Shown here piece after piece: positions 17,158 to 25,361 of a stretch of 64,000 nucleotides of DNA. The position numbers and the translations under genes were made by a program. Each line of letters opens with the position of its first letter. The first letter of the stretch is position 1. This DNA is from an uncultured Roseovarius sp. (lineage in GTDB: Bacteria > Pseudomonadota > Alphaproteobacteria > Rhodobacterales > Rhodobacteraceae). The notes beneath the pieces were generated by a model. That model worked only from the letters and a program-made list of their open reading frames with translations. It did not search any database and was not told the DNA's origin. Location of the stretch: contig CANMBU010000002.1 in the NCBI GenBank assembly GCA_947496175.1, forward strand, positions 868,001 to 932,000, given 5' to 3'.

Positions 17158-17978
17158 TGGCGACCCAGGTGGCAAAAGCAGAGATCATACCCAAGGAAAG
17201 GCCCGGACTAGACCGGGCCCTGAGGCGCTTGGCGCGGCCAGAGCGGTTGATCTATGGCGCGCCAATTGCCGCTGGCACAGGCAAACATGATCTTCTCTGT
17301 GCAGTGCTGCGTGAAATTGATGAAACCATCCTGCCACGCGAAATTATCATCGAATGCCAGGTCTTTGGCACCATGCGGCTCAGCGTGTCCAACCGCCGTT
17401 TGGCCGCTATTCGATTTGATCATGATATTGATGAAACCCCGATGGTGCAGGCCGAAGACAGCCAGGATATGGCGCAGCAATTTGCTCAGATCCTGACGCA
17501 GGCTTTTGAAACAAGTCAGGAGGCGCGTATTTTGCGCCCACGGCGCCTTCCAGCTGGGACAAGCTTTAACATGTCCTGCTCTTGTCAGAGCCTTGCAGAT
17601 GCGGCTGGTATCGCAGATTTCAGGTTGCTGCCCGTTGTGGAAGAGGTTGGGTTTCTTGATGCAATACAAGGTGTTGCCAAGGCCTTTGTGAAGACCAACG
17701 CGGATTTGACAAACTATGCCACAACCGGATCGCAAGGCGAGGTTGAGCTTCTGCAAGAGTTTCATCGCAATTTCCAGACCGGCCAAAGCGCGCGGGGACA
17801 TGCACGGCGTCTGAACCTTGATGAGCCGCAATGCCTGATGGTGCCTTTGGCGAATGCACGGACGATTGTGCTCACCGTCGGCGTTGAGGGCCACGCTTTG
17901 GCATTGGTCCCTAACGAAGAAACACCGCGCCTGACACAGGCCTGGCACGCTGAGCGCAACGGCGGCGCGACGGTATAA
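17157..17978 (+). CDS. Unknown protein, last gene of the kinase-GTPase operon
   Basis: A 273-residue protein with no recognised domain. It begins at ATG 17157, overlapping the previous stop by one base (an adjacent GTG at 17154 is also in frame). The sequence has no signal peptide or membrane segment. A mixed alpha/beta N-terminal part (about 1-125) is followed by a C-x-C motif (MSCSCQSLADAAG) near residue 139 and a second alpha/beta part ending VLTVGVEGHALALV. Because it is co-translated with a GTPase set and the small protein before it, it is probably a dedicated component of the same system. Confidence 0.6.
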   Translation: MATQVAKAEIIPKERPGLDRALRRLARPERLIYGAPIAAGTGKHDLLCAVLREIDETILPREIIIECQVFGTMRLSVSNRRLAAIRFDHDIDETPMVQAEDSQDMAQQFAQILTQAFETSQEARILRPRRLPAGTSFNMSCSCQSLADAAGIADFRLLPVVEEVGFLDAIQGVAKAFVKTNADLTNYATTGSQGEVELLQEFHRNFQTGQSARGHARRLNLDEPQCLMVPLANARTIVLTVGVEGHALALVPNEETPRLTQAWHAERNGGATV

Positions 17979-17990
17979 GTCGCCGTTTTG

Positions 17991-18012
17991 ACCTGCGCGT
18001 TTTGACGCAGGT
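17991..18012 (+). terminator. Hairpin after the kinase-GTPase operon
   Basis: ACCTGCG (17991-17997) and CGCAGGT (18006-18012) form a 7-bp stem with an 8-base loop just after the last gene of the operon. There is no clear T-run after it, so it is a weak or factor-dependent terminator at best. Confidence 0.35.
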
Positions 18013-18069
18013 GAAGACTTTCCCAAATCCAATTTAACGCCCCCTTCGTAAGTAGTTACGGAGGATGCT

Positions 18070-18624
18070 ATGGCACGTAAATTTCAGGGCGAAACACTTC
18101 TCATCGTCGAAAACGACGACGTGTTTCGCGAGCAGTTATCCAAGGTGATGCGCAACCGTGGTTTCGACACGATCATGGCGTCGGGTTTGAGTGAGGCGAC
18201 AGAGGCCATCAAAGCCTGTGCGCCCACCTTTGCCGTGATTGATCTACATCTTGATGATGGGACTGGATTGGAAGTGATTGAGGTGCTCAAAGCGTATTCG
18301 CAGGATGCGCGGGCCGTCATTTTGACCGGGTATGGCAACACGCCCACGGCGGTGGCGGCTGTCAAGCTTGGTGCCACAGATTATCTCGCCAAACCGGCGG
18401 ATGCCGATGAGATCATTGACGCACTTTTGGTGGCAGACGGGGTATTGCCGCCAGCGCCAGAAAACCCGATTTCCCCCGAAGAGGCCAAGCGCGTGCATAT
18501 CGAGCGGTTTTTGGAACGGACCGATGGCAACATCACAAAGACGGCCCGGCTTTTGAAAATGCATCGCCGCACACTACAACGTATTTTGAAACGCACACCA
18601 GATATCGGACAGGACAGTGGCTGA
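18070..18624 (+). CDS. ActR/RegA/PrrA-type response regulator
   Basis: A 184-residue regulator made of a receiver domain and a short Fis-type DNA-binding domain. D58 (AVIDLHLDDG) is the expected phosphoacceptor, with T86 (ILTGYG) and K108 (LAKPADADE). The acidic pocket is E14-N15 instead of Asp-Asp, a change from standard ActR proteins that may affect metal binding. The HTH is GNITKTARLLKMHRRTLQRI, nearly identical to the RegA family signature, which controls redox-responsive genes such as photosynthesis, respiration and carbon or nitrogen fixation. The usual neighbours (regB kinase, senC) are absent, so it is an orphan paralogue. GGAGG lies 6 bases before ATG 18070. It overlaps the DCC gene by 8 bases. 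Confidence 0.85.
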   Translation: MARKFQGETLLIVENDDVFREQLSKVMRNRGFDTIMASGLSEATEAIKACAPTFAVIDLHLDDGTGLEVIEVLKAYSQDARAVILTGYGNTPTAVAAVKLGATDYLAKPADADEIIDALLVADGVLPPAPENPISPEEAKRVHIERFLERTDGNITKTARLLKMHRRTLQRILKRTPDIGQDSG

Positions 18625-19039
18625 GGCACGGAAACAATCCGCGTGTGATCTGACCGTGTATTTTGACGGGAGCTGCCCGCTATGCCGTGCCGAAATTGAT
18701 TATTTTCAAAATCGCACGACACACGGGGCCGTTCATTTTGAAGACGTGTCGAAGCCTGATGCCAATCTCGCGCATGGGTTGGATCGGACACAGGCAATGA
18801 AACGGTTTCATGTGCGTCGCCGTGACGGCGTGGTTTTCTCCGGTGCCGCTGGTTTTGCCGAGATGTGGGCACGGGCGCCGGGATGGCGGTGGCTTGCACG
18901 CCTGGCGCATGTTCCGGGTGTGCTTTGGGTGATGGAACGCGGCTATCGCGGGTTTTTGCTTTTGCGCCCTTTGCTGATCCGCATTTTAAGCCCGATTTTG
19001 CGGCGCAAAACACAAGGCGCAAAGGTGCCTGACGCATGA
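18617..19039 (+). CDS. DCC-family thiol-disulfide oxidoreductase-like protein (DUF393)
   Basis: A 140-residue protein with the diagnostic VYFDGSCPLCRAEIDYF N-terminus, containing the CPLC dithiol of the DCC/DUF393 family, and the typical later features DGVVFSGAAGFAEMW and a hydrophobic C-terminal stretch. The function of the family is not firmly known; a thioredoxin-like redox role is assumed. GTG at 18617 is inside the end of the response regulator gene, and the stop overlaps the UbiB-like gene (ATGA at 19036-19039), so the three genes are one operon. The redox regulator and dithiol protein together suggest an oxidative or redox theme (inference). Confidence 0.8.
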   Translation: MAEARKQSACDLTVYFDGSCPLCRAEIDYFQNRTTHGAVHFEDVSKPDANLAHGLDRTQAMKRFHVRRRDGVVFSGAAGFAEMWARAPGWRWLARLAHVPGVLWVMERGYRGFLLLRPLLIRILSPILRRKTQGAKVPDA

Positions 19040-20364
19040 CGAAGATGTCTCCTGAACAGCGCGGCATTGCCATCCCCATCGGCCGTTTCAATCGTCTGGC
19101 GCGACTTGGCGGTGTCACCACAGCCGTGGCAGGCAATGTGGCGGCCAAAGGTGGGTTCGAGCTGTTGCGCGGGCGCAAGCCAAGCATTTCCGATCTTCTG
19201 CTAACGCCGGGCAATATCTCACGCATCGCGGAGCAACTGGCGCGCATGCGTGGGGCGGCGATGAAGGCGGGGCAGCTCTTGTCGATGGAAACCGCAGATA
19301 TGTTGCCACCCGAGTTGGCGCAGATCATGGGGCGTCTACGGGGTGAGGCGCATTTCATGCCACCATCGCAACTCAAGAAAGTGCTCATGGCCAACTGGGG
19401 GCCGGATTTTCTGAAAACCTTCAAGCGCTTCGATGTTCATCCCATTGCCGCGGCCTCAATAGGACAGGTGCACCGCGCGCAGACCAAAGACGGGCGCGAT
19501 CTGGCGATCAAGGTGCAGTATCCTGGTGTGCGCGATAGCATCGATAGCGACATGCGCAATTTGGGGATGATTTTGCGCGCGTCGGGAATGCTGCCAAAAG
19601 GTTTTGATCTTGAACGATTGCTTGCGGACGGGACCGAGCAACTGCGCGAGGAAACGGATTACAACCGCGAGGCCGAAGCACTGGAACGGTTTGCCATGCA
19701 TCTGCAGGACCATACAGTGTTCAAACTGCCATTTGTGCATAAAGATCTGAGCACAAAAGGCATTCTGGCGATGGATTATCTCGAAGGCGAGGCTATTGAA
19801 ACGCTGGAAAACGCCGATCAGGATGTGCGGGACCGTGTGGCGACGGAACTGATCGCCTTGACCCTGCGTGAGGCGTTTGAGTTGCGCGACATGCAGACCG
19901 ATCCGAATTTCGCCAACTACCGGTATGTGCCGGAGACCGGCCAAATCATTCTGTTGGACTTTGGTGCGACACGACAGTTCAGCCGCGCGCTGTCTGCCGA
20001 CTACCTGGCTTTGTTTCGGGCGGCGGTTGCGTCCGACAACGAGGCAGCCTTTGCAAAGATGGTCGAGATCGGGCTTGTGGGGGCGGATATGTCTGCCTCG
20101 GACCGGGCGCATATTTTACAGCTGTTCGATCTTGCCGCAGAGCCGCTGCGGCAGGGGGGTGTGCTTGATTTTGGCACCTGCGGGCTTTTGGCACGGTTGC
20201 GGCGCGCTGGGCTCGTTCTGGCCGAAGAACAGGTGTCTATTCATGCGCCACCCACCGACACGCTTTTGTTTCAGCGTAAGGTATTGGGCTGTTACCTGCT
20301 GGCCGAACGTCTGCGCGCGCGGGTCGATCTGACGCCGCTTATTGCGCGTTACCGGGCGGCTTAG
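19036..20364 (+). CDS. ABC1/UbiB-family atypical kinase
   Basis: A 442-residue ABC1/ADCK/UbiB family protein. The family-specific KxGQ motif is seen as [11 protein letters not shown], the ATP-binding lysine region as [16 protein letters not shown], the catalytic region as [16 protein letters not shown] and the metal-binding DFG as [10 protein letters not shown]. Members act as ATPases or kinases needed for ubiquinone biosynthesis or lipid homeostasis. The length and lack of a C-terminal membrane anchor are closer to the shorter ADCK3/4-like group than to E. coli UbiB, so the true ubiquinone UbiB may be elsewhere. The 3' end overlaps the convergent DUF2256 gene by 26 bases. Confidence 0.85.
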   Translation: MTKMSPEQRGIAIPIGRFNRLARLGGVTTAVAGNVAAKGGFELLRGRKPSISDLLLTPGNISRIAEQLARMRGAAMKAGQLLSMETADMLPPELAQIMGRLRGEAHFMPPSQLKKVLMANWGPDFLKTFKRFDVHPIAAASIGQVHRAQTKDGRDLAIKVQYPGVRDSIDSDMRNLGMILRASGMLPKGFDLERLLADGTEQLREETDYNREAEALERFAMHLQDHTVFKLPFVHKDLSTKGILAMDYLEGEAIETLENADQDVRDRVATELIALTLREAFELRDMQTDPNFANYRYVPETGQIILLDFGATRQFSRALSADYLALFRAAVASDNEAAFAKMVEIGLVGADMSASDRAHILQLFDLAAEPLRQGGVLDFGTCGLLARLRRAGLVLAEEQVSIHAPPTDTLLFQRKVLGCYLLAERLRARVDLTPLIARYRAA

Positions 20365-20494
20365 ACCGCCGACACCTTTCCGAGCAATAGCGCACCTCAT
20401 CCCAGACCTTGGCCCATTTCTTGCGCCAGTTGAATGGGCGCCCGCAGGTGGCACAGGTTTTCTGAGGCAAGTCGGATTTCTTGCGCGTTTTCAT
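20339..20494 (-). CDS. DUF2256 zinc-finger-like small protein
   Basis: A 51-residue protein beginning [20 protein letters not shown] and containing two cysteine pairs, CATC and CSERC, separated by a [14 protein letters not shown] helix; this is the DUF2256 signature. The four cysteines likely bind zinc. The gene starts at 20494 and overlaps the photolyase stop by 4 bases (ATGA), so the two are co-translated; DUF2256 genes are known to travel with cryptochrome/photolyase genes. Its function is unknown; an accessory role in photolyase stability or DNA handling is inference. It overlaps the end of the convergent UbiB-like gene by 26 bases. Confidence 0.85.
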   Translation of the reverse strand: MKTRKKSDLPQKTCATCGRPFNWRKKWAKVWDEVRYCSERCRRSKPPGNAQ

Positions 20495-22023
20495 GAGAGG
20501 CCATCCCCAAGAGGCAGGCTGAGCTGGCTGGTGCTCGTTTTCTTTCGCCCGCGTTGTCCACGATTGGGGATACCGCTTTTACGGCTGCCGTGTTTGGTTT
20601 GAATGGCGTCTGCCATGGTTTTGTACTCTGCTCCACGCCGGATGGCCCAAACCTTGTCCCGCGCCTCTCGGGCAGCCGTGAGGTGATCTACGACGGGATG
20701 TGGATAACGCTTGCCCAGAACCATATCCGCATTCTCGGCTTTCCACGGCTCATGCAGATGTGCGTCGGGGATGTCGACCAATTCTGGCACCCAGCGGCGG
20801 GTAAAGCTGCCATCCGGATCCTGATCAAACCCTTGTTTGACGGGGTTATAGATCCGCACCGTGTTGATGCCCGTGGTGCCCGACTGCATTTGCACCTGGG
20901 GCCAGTGAATGCCCGGTTCATAGTCAGTAAACATCCTCGCCAGATGCAGGCCGGGTGCGCGCCAATCGAGCCAGAGGTGATAGCTGGCCGTGGACATCAC
21001 CATGGCGCGCATTCGGAAATTGAGCCAGCCTGTGGCGGCCAGACACCGCATACAGGCATCAAGGAACGGCAGGCCCGTTTCGCCCTTTTGCCAAGCTTCA
21101 AGTCGCGTCGCATCGGGCGTAGAGGGGCGAAGGCCATCATAGGCCGGGTGCAGGTTCTTAAATTCCAGACTGGGCGCATCTTCAAGCTTTTGCATGAAAT
21201 GGCAGTGCCAGTGCAGTCGGCCATTGAAAGAGTTCATGGATCCGCGCCATAGCTTCGTCTGAGGTCCGCCTATGGTTTTCAGTTGGACCTGCCGCGCCCA
21301 TGTGGCTTGCGCCGCCTCTCGCATGGACAGCGTACCCCAAGCCAGATGCGGCGAGAGGCGGGAGCAGGATGTGGCACCTTTCGACGGAGAGGACATGTCG
21401 CTGCGGTAGATCTCGCCACGCTTGGTCAGAAAACTTTCGAGTGTTGAGAGCGCGGCACGTCGTCCGCCTGTTTGCCGCTCCGGGCAAGGGGCGGGGGTAA
21501 GGCCAAGGTCGCTATCAGAAGGGATATGCCCATGATCCACCGAAACTGGTTTGAGGTGAGGTGGTGCAGTCGCCGGTTCCGCCATGAAGCTGTCCCAACT
21601 CTTGGCCCATCCATTGCGAGAGCCAAGCCTGCGGACCACCCCATGATTGCGCAACTCGTGCCAGGGCAGGCCCTGCGCCCGACACCATGCGGCGACCTTC
21701 TTATCCCTTTGAAAAGTATAGTCATTCCCGGTTTCTTCATGTGACCAAAGGGTGGATACACCATGCGTGTCGTGCAGGGTCTGCAAGACATCCACCACCT
21801 CACCGATCCGGATCACCAAAGGCTGACCCAACTGAACAAGAGACGCCCGAAGCTCGGTGAGACATTCGGTGATAAACGCCCAGTGTCGTGCGGACATGTC
21901 GGGCTCTTGCCAGAGCGCTGGCTCAACGATGTAGAGGGGCAGGACAGGGCCTGCCGTGGCCGCCTGAGCCAGGGCGCGGTGGTCCTCGACCCTCAGATCG
22001 CGTTTGAACCATACGATTTGCAT
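20491..22023 (-). CDS. Cryptochrome/DNA photolyase family flavoprotein
   Basis: A 510-residue member of the cryptochrome/photolyase superfamily. The N-terminal photolyase domain opens with [16 protein letters not shown], the FAD-binding helical domain includes [17 protein letters not shown] and [20 protein letters not shown] with the [17 protein letters not shown] region and the NRW-like [18 protein letters not shown] segment. FAD-dependent light-driven repair of pyrimidine dimers or a light-sensing role are both possible; the linked DUF2256 gene points to the cryptochrome-like bacterial branch. The ATG at 22023 is the natural N-terminus. It sits directly against the T-tract of an intrinsic terminator (22024-22058), so transcription or translation may be controlled by that hairpin. 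Confidence 0.85.
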   Translation of the reverse strand: MQIVWFKRDLRVEDHRALAQAATAGPVLPLYIVEPALWQEPDMSARHWAFITECLTELRASLVQLGQPLVIRIGEVVDVLQTLHDTHGVSTLWSHEETGNDYTFQRDKKVAAWCRAQGLPWHELRNHGVVRRLGSRNGWAKSWDSFMAEPATAPPHLKPVSVDHGHIPSDSDLGLTPAPCPERQTGGRRAALSTLESFLTKRGEIYRSDMSSPSKGATSCSRLSPHLAWGTLSMREAAQATWARQVQLKTIGGPQTKLWRGSMNSFNGRLHWHCHFMQKLEDAPSLEFKNLHPAYDGLRPSTPDATRLEAWQKGETGLPFLDACMRCLAATGWLNFRMRAMVMSTASYHLWLDWRAPGLHLARMFTDYEPGIHWPQVQMQSGTTGINTVRIYNPVKQGFDQDPDGSFTRRWVPELVDIPDAHLHEPWKAENADMVLGKRYPHPVVDHLTAAREARDKVWAIRRGAEYKTMADAIQTKHGSRKSGIPNRGQRGRKKTSTSQLSLPLGDGLS

Positions 22024-22058
22024 AAAAAAACCTGTGACACCTTTTCGGATGTCACAGG
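22024..22058 (-). terminator. Intrinsic terminator of the bhc operon abutting the photolyase start codon
   Basis: On the minus strand, CCTGTGACA pairs with TGTCACAGG (22031-22039 with 22050-22058), a perfect 9-bp stem with a 10-base loop, followed by seven T residues (22030-22024) and then immediately the ATG of the photolyase gene at 22023. It is placed to end the bhcABCD transcript, 70 bases after bhcD. The only Shine-Dalgarno-like bases for the photolyase (ACAGG) are in the 3' arm of the stem. Confidence 0.8.
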
Positions 22059-22127
22059 ATCTAGCGCGCTTCATGGTCTTGGCAGCGTACTCTCCCGTAA
22101 AAAAGACGCGGCCCTCCTCCCTCGCCG

Positions 22128-23093
22128 CTAGAAATCGACTTCGATGGCTTTGCCCTGCGCGACGGCCAGATCCACAACGCTTGCGGCGACCGCGAGATCC
22201 TGAAGGCCCACGCCAGTGCCATCAAAGAGCGTGATCTGATCGGCGCTCTCGCGCCCTGGATGAGTGCCGTTGATCACCGCCCCGATCTGGTGCACGTCTC
22301 CTTCGGAGATAAGGCCCTGACCAACAGCATGTTGAGCTTCACCAATGCTGATGGATTGCGCGACTTCGTCGGTGAACACTGTGGCTTTTTGCAAAAGGGA
22401 CGGTTCCACCTCTTGCTTGCCAACTGTGTCGGTGCCCATGCAGGCGACATGTGTGCCGGGGCTGACGTGATCGGCCATGAGGCTGGCGTCGAAGGAAGAG
22501 GTGATCGAGATGATCACATCTGCTTCGGTCATACCGCTCAGTTCAACAGCCTCAAAGGGCAGCCCCGCCTCGGTCGCGACCTTCTCAATGTTGGGCAGCA
22601 TGTCAGGGTGGTAGTTCCAGCCAATGACTTTCTCAAAAGACCGTTGTTCCAAGGCTTGGCGCAGCTGGAATGTGGCCTGATGGCCTGCACCCACCATACC
22701 GATGACCTTGGCGTCTTGCCGTGCAAGATGCTTGATTGAGACGGATGAGGCGGCGGCGGTGCGTAGCGCCGTTAGAAGATTGCCGCCCACCATCGCCTTG
22801 GCGCGTCCGGTATCGGGATCAAACAGAAACACGGTGGATTGGTGGTTGATCAGGTTCTTGGTTTCCAGATTATTAGGCCAATACCCGCCCGCCTTGAGGC
22901 CAAGGGTGAGGCCCGCGCGATCAAACCCGCCCTTGAAGCCATAAAGCGCATCTTCGTGGCCAATCGCTTCGCGCACAACTGGGAAGTTGTAGGCGTCGCC
23001 AGCGGCCATTGCGCCGAAAATCTTTTCTACCGCATCAAAGGCAGCTTCGCGTGTCATGAGGTCCGCGATTTCGCGTTCGGGTACTATGATCAT
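22128..23093 (-). CDS. bhcD: Iminosuccinate reductase of the beta-hydroxyaspartate cycle (ornithine cyclodeaminase / mu-crystallin family)
   Basis: A 321-residue member of the ornithine cyclodeaminase/mu-crystallin family, with the NAD(P)-binding segment VIGMVGAGHQATFQLRQAL and the substrate-side block LTALRTAAASSVS. BhcD reduces iminosuccinate to L-aspartate, closing the beta-hydroxyaspartate cycle that converts two glyoxylate to one C4 compound without carbon loss. The assignment rests mostly on its position after bhcA, bhcB and bhcC homologues in the order known from Paracoccus denitrificans. Start ATG 23093 (MIIVPEREIADL) is preceded by AAGGAAAG. A hairpin with a T-run precedes the gene and may lower its expression. 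Confidence 0.88.
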   Translation of the reverse strand: MIIVPEREIADLMTREAAFDAVEKIFGAMAAGDAYNFPVVREAIGHEDALYGFKGGFDRAGLTLGLKAGGYWPNNLETKNLINHQSTVFLFDPDTGRAKAMVGGNLLTALRTAAASSVSIKHLARQDAKVIGMVGAGHQATFQLRQALEQRSFEKVIGWNYHPDMLPNIEKVATEAGLPFEAVELSGMTEADVIISITSSFDASLMADHVSPGTHVACMGTDTVGKQEVEPSLLQKATVFTDEVAQSISIGEAQHAVGQGLISEGDVHQIGAVINGTHPGRESADQITLFDGTGVGLQDLAVAASVVDLAVAQGKAIEVDF

Positions 23094-23106
23094 GGTCTTT
23101 CCTTGC

Positions 23107-23137
23107 AAAAAACCGGGGTCAGCACCGCCGCCCCCGG
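23107..23137 (-). terminator. Attenuator-like hairpin between bhcC and bhcD
   Basis: On the minus strand CCGGGG and CCCCGG (23132-23137 with 23113-23118) can form a 6-bp GC stem with a 13-base loop, followed by six T residues (23112-23107). It lies between two co-directional genes of one operon, so it probably causes partial termination or 3'-end protection of the upstream mRNA rather than full stop. Confidence 0.5.
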
Positions 23138-23159
23138 GTCGTTAGTCTTATTGATGCGT

Positions 23160-24323
23160 TTAGTATGCGCGGCCGCGTGCCGAGACTGGCCAAACGGTTT
23201 CAACCTGACCGCCGCGCACGCCAACATACCAATCGTGGACATTGCAGGTTGGGTCGCAGTGGCCGGGCACGAGCTTGAGCTTGTCATTGACCTTGAGCGC
23301 GCCGCTCGGATCCGCAACAACGCCATGTTCGTCCGAGCATTTCACATACTCAACATCATCGCGCCCGAAGATGAACGGCAGTCCACTGTCGACGGATTGC
23401 GCCTTGAGCCCTGCATCCACGATGGCTTTGTCGGCCTTGGCGTGGCTCATCACAGACGTAAGGATGAAGAGCGCGTTTTCCCACTCGCCTTGGTCAATCC
23501 GCTTGCCGTCCTTGTCGAGGATGCGGCCATAATCGGCATCCATGAAGGCGTAGGAGCCGCACTGCAACTCGTTGTAAACACCTGAATTGCTTTCGAAATA
23601 ATACGACCCTGTGCCGCCGCCGCCGACGATATCGCACTCAAGCCCATCTGCCTTCAGCGTATCGACGGCATCTTTGACCTGCGCCACGGCAATGTCGATC
23701 TTGGCTTTGCGATCCTCGTAGTCATCCATGTGCTGCATCGCGCCCTGATAGGCTTGGATGCCTGCGAATTTCAGGCCCGGCGCAGCATCGATCGCTTTGG
23801 CAATCTCGACCACTTCAGGTGTGGTGGTCACACCACAACGCCCCGCACCACAGTCGATTTCGACAAGGCATTCGATCTCGGTGCCGTGCTTGGTTGCGGC
23901 AGCGGAAAGATCGTCAACATTTTCCAAATCGTCAACACAGCAGATTGTCCGCGCGCCAAGTTTTGGCATACGGGCCAGACGATCAATCTTGGCCGGATCC
24001 CGCACCTGATTTGAGACAAGCACGTCCTTGATGCCACCGCGTGCGAAAACCTCAGCCTCGCTGACTTTCTGGCAGCACACGCCACAGGCCCCGCCCAGTT
24101 CAACCTGCAACTTGGCCACATCAACGGATTTGTGCATTTTGCCATGCACCCGGTGGCGCATCCCATGCGCCTTGGCATAGTCGCCCATTTTCTTGACGTT
24201 GCGCTCCAGCGCGTCGAGGTCGAGGACGAGGCAAGGGGTTTGAATTTCGGATTCAGCCATCCCAGGCAGGGCAGGGATGTCATAGCCCACTTCATAGTCA
24301 TCAAGAGTGATCGTATCTTTCAT
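23160..24323 (-). CDS. bhcC: beta-Hydroxyaspartate aldolase (DSD1/D-threonine aldolase family)
   Basis: A 387-residue PLP enzyme of the alanine-racemase-fold DSD1 family. The PLP lysine lies in HRVHGKMHKSVDVAKLQ; other family blocks are IQTPCLVLDLDALERNV, VEIDCGAGRCGV, and the C-terminal metal-binding HGVV and VPGHCDPTCN segments (His and Cys ligands). BhcC joins glyoxylate and glycine to (2R,3S)-beta-hydroxyaspartate. The operon context with bhcA, bhcB and bhcD makes this a better assignment than D-threonine aldolase or D-serine dehydratase. Start ATG 24323 has GGAGAGAG upstream; 63 bases with a small GC hairpin (24348-24364) separate it from bhcB. Confidence 0.9.
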   Translation of the reverse strand: MKDTITLDDYEVGYDIPALPGMAESEIQTPCLVLDLDALERNVKKMGDYAKAHGMRHRVHGKMHKSVDVAKLQVELGGACGVCCQKVSEAEVFARGGIKDVLVSNQVRDPAKIDRLARMPKLGARTICCVDDLENVDDLSAAATKHGTEIECLVEIDCGAGRCGVTTTPEVVEIAKAIDAAPGLKFAGIQAYQGAMQHMDDYEDRKAKIDIAVAQVKDAVDTLKADGLECDIVGGGGTGSYYFESNSGVYNELQCGSYAFMDADYGRILDKDGKRIDQGEWENALFILTSVMSHAKADKAIVDAGLKAQSVDSGLPFIFGRDDVEYVKCSDEHGVVADPSGALKVNDKLKLVPGHCDPTCNVHDWYVGVRGGQVETVWPVSARGRAY

Positions 24324-24386
24324 GGTCTCTCTCCAGCTGTCTTTGGGTGGCCGAACAGCGGCCAGGTGGTTCAGTTTTGACGCGGC

Positions 24387-25361
24387 CTAGCTCTTCAGCC
24401 AGGGCAGGGTGTCGAGATCGACATTGCCGCCGGTGATGATCACGCCGACGCGTTTGCCGGCAAAGCGCTCTTTGTTCTTGAGAATCGTCGCAATAGGCAC
24501 AGCGCAACTGGCCTCCATGACGATCTTCATACGCTTCCAGGTCAATTTCATCGCATCGGCGATCTCGTCTTCTGAAGCGGTCAGAATGTCCGTCACGTGG
24601 TTGGATACGAAATGCCATGTCAGCTCTTTGAGCGGAACTTTCAGGCCATCCGCGATGGTGTTTGGCGCATCATCCGCGATGATGTGACCTGCTTTGAAAC
24701 TGCGATAGGCGTCGTCGGCCTGCTCTGGCTCGGCTGCGATGATCTGCGTCTGTGGTGCAATGTTGCTAAGCGTGAGACAGGTGCCGGAGATCATGCCGCC
24801 GCCGCCAATGGGGGCGACCACGATGTCGAGGCCATCGGTTTGCTCCATGAATTCGCGTGAACACGTGCCTTGGCCCGCGATCACGCGTGGATCATTATAG
24901 GGGTGCACAAAGTTTCCACCGGTTTTGGCCTGCACTTCGGCAAACACTTCTTCACGGCTGGAAGTTGACGGTTCGCACTCTGTGATTGTGCCGCCGTAAC
25001 CACGCACAGCGTCTTTCTTGGCTTGCGGAGCTGTCCGGGGCATCACCACGTTGCAGGGAATCCCGCGCCGACCGGCTGCATAGCTGAGCGAAAGGGCATG
25101 GTTGCCCGAGGAATGCGTGCACACCCCTTTGGCTGCGTCTTCTTCGGACAATCCAAAGACCGCGTTGCTGGCACCACGCACCTTGAACGCCCCGGCCTTT
25201 TGGAAGTTCTCACATTTGAAGAACAGTTGCGCGCCGGTGAGCTCATTGAAATAGGACGAGGTCAGAACTGGCGTGCGATGAATGTAGGGCGTGATCCGGT
25301 CATGGGCGGCCAACATGTCGTCGAATGTTGGAATATAGAAGTCCACTTGATCTTTCATCAT
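24387..25361 (-). CDS. bhcB: beta-Hydroxyaspartate dehydratase (threonine dehydratase family)
   Basis: A 324-residue fold-type II PLP enzyme. The cofactor lysine is in KAGAFKVRGASNAVF, the phosphate-binding SSGNHALSLSYA loop and the glycine-rich IGGGGMISGTCL loop are both present. BhcB dehydrates beta-hydroxyaspartate to iminosuccinate. It lacks the C-terminal regulatory ACT domains of biosynthetic threonine deaminase and matches the length of serine/threo-3-hydroxyaspartate dehydratases. Translation starts at the first of two adjacent ATGs (25361) overlapping the bhcA stop by 4 bases, with AAGGA upstream. Confidence 0.9.
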   Translation of the reverse strand: MMKDQVDFYIPTFDDMLAAHDRITPYIHRTPVLTSSYFNELTGAQLFFKCENFQKAGAFKVRGASNAVFGLSEEDAAKGVCTHSSGNHALSLSYAAGRRGIPCNVVMPRTAPQAKKDAVRGYGGTITECEPSTSSREEVFAEVQAKTGGNFVHPYNDPRVIAGQGTCSREFMEQTDGLDIVVAPIGGGGMISGTCLTLSNIAPQTQIIAAEPEQADDAYRSFKAGHIIADDAPNTIADGLKVPLKELTWHFVSNHVTDILTASEDEIADAMKLTWKRMKIVMEASCAVPIATILKNKERFAGKRVGVIITGGNVDLDTLPWLKS

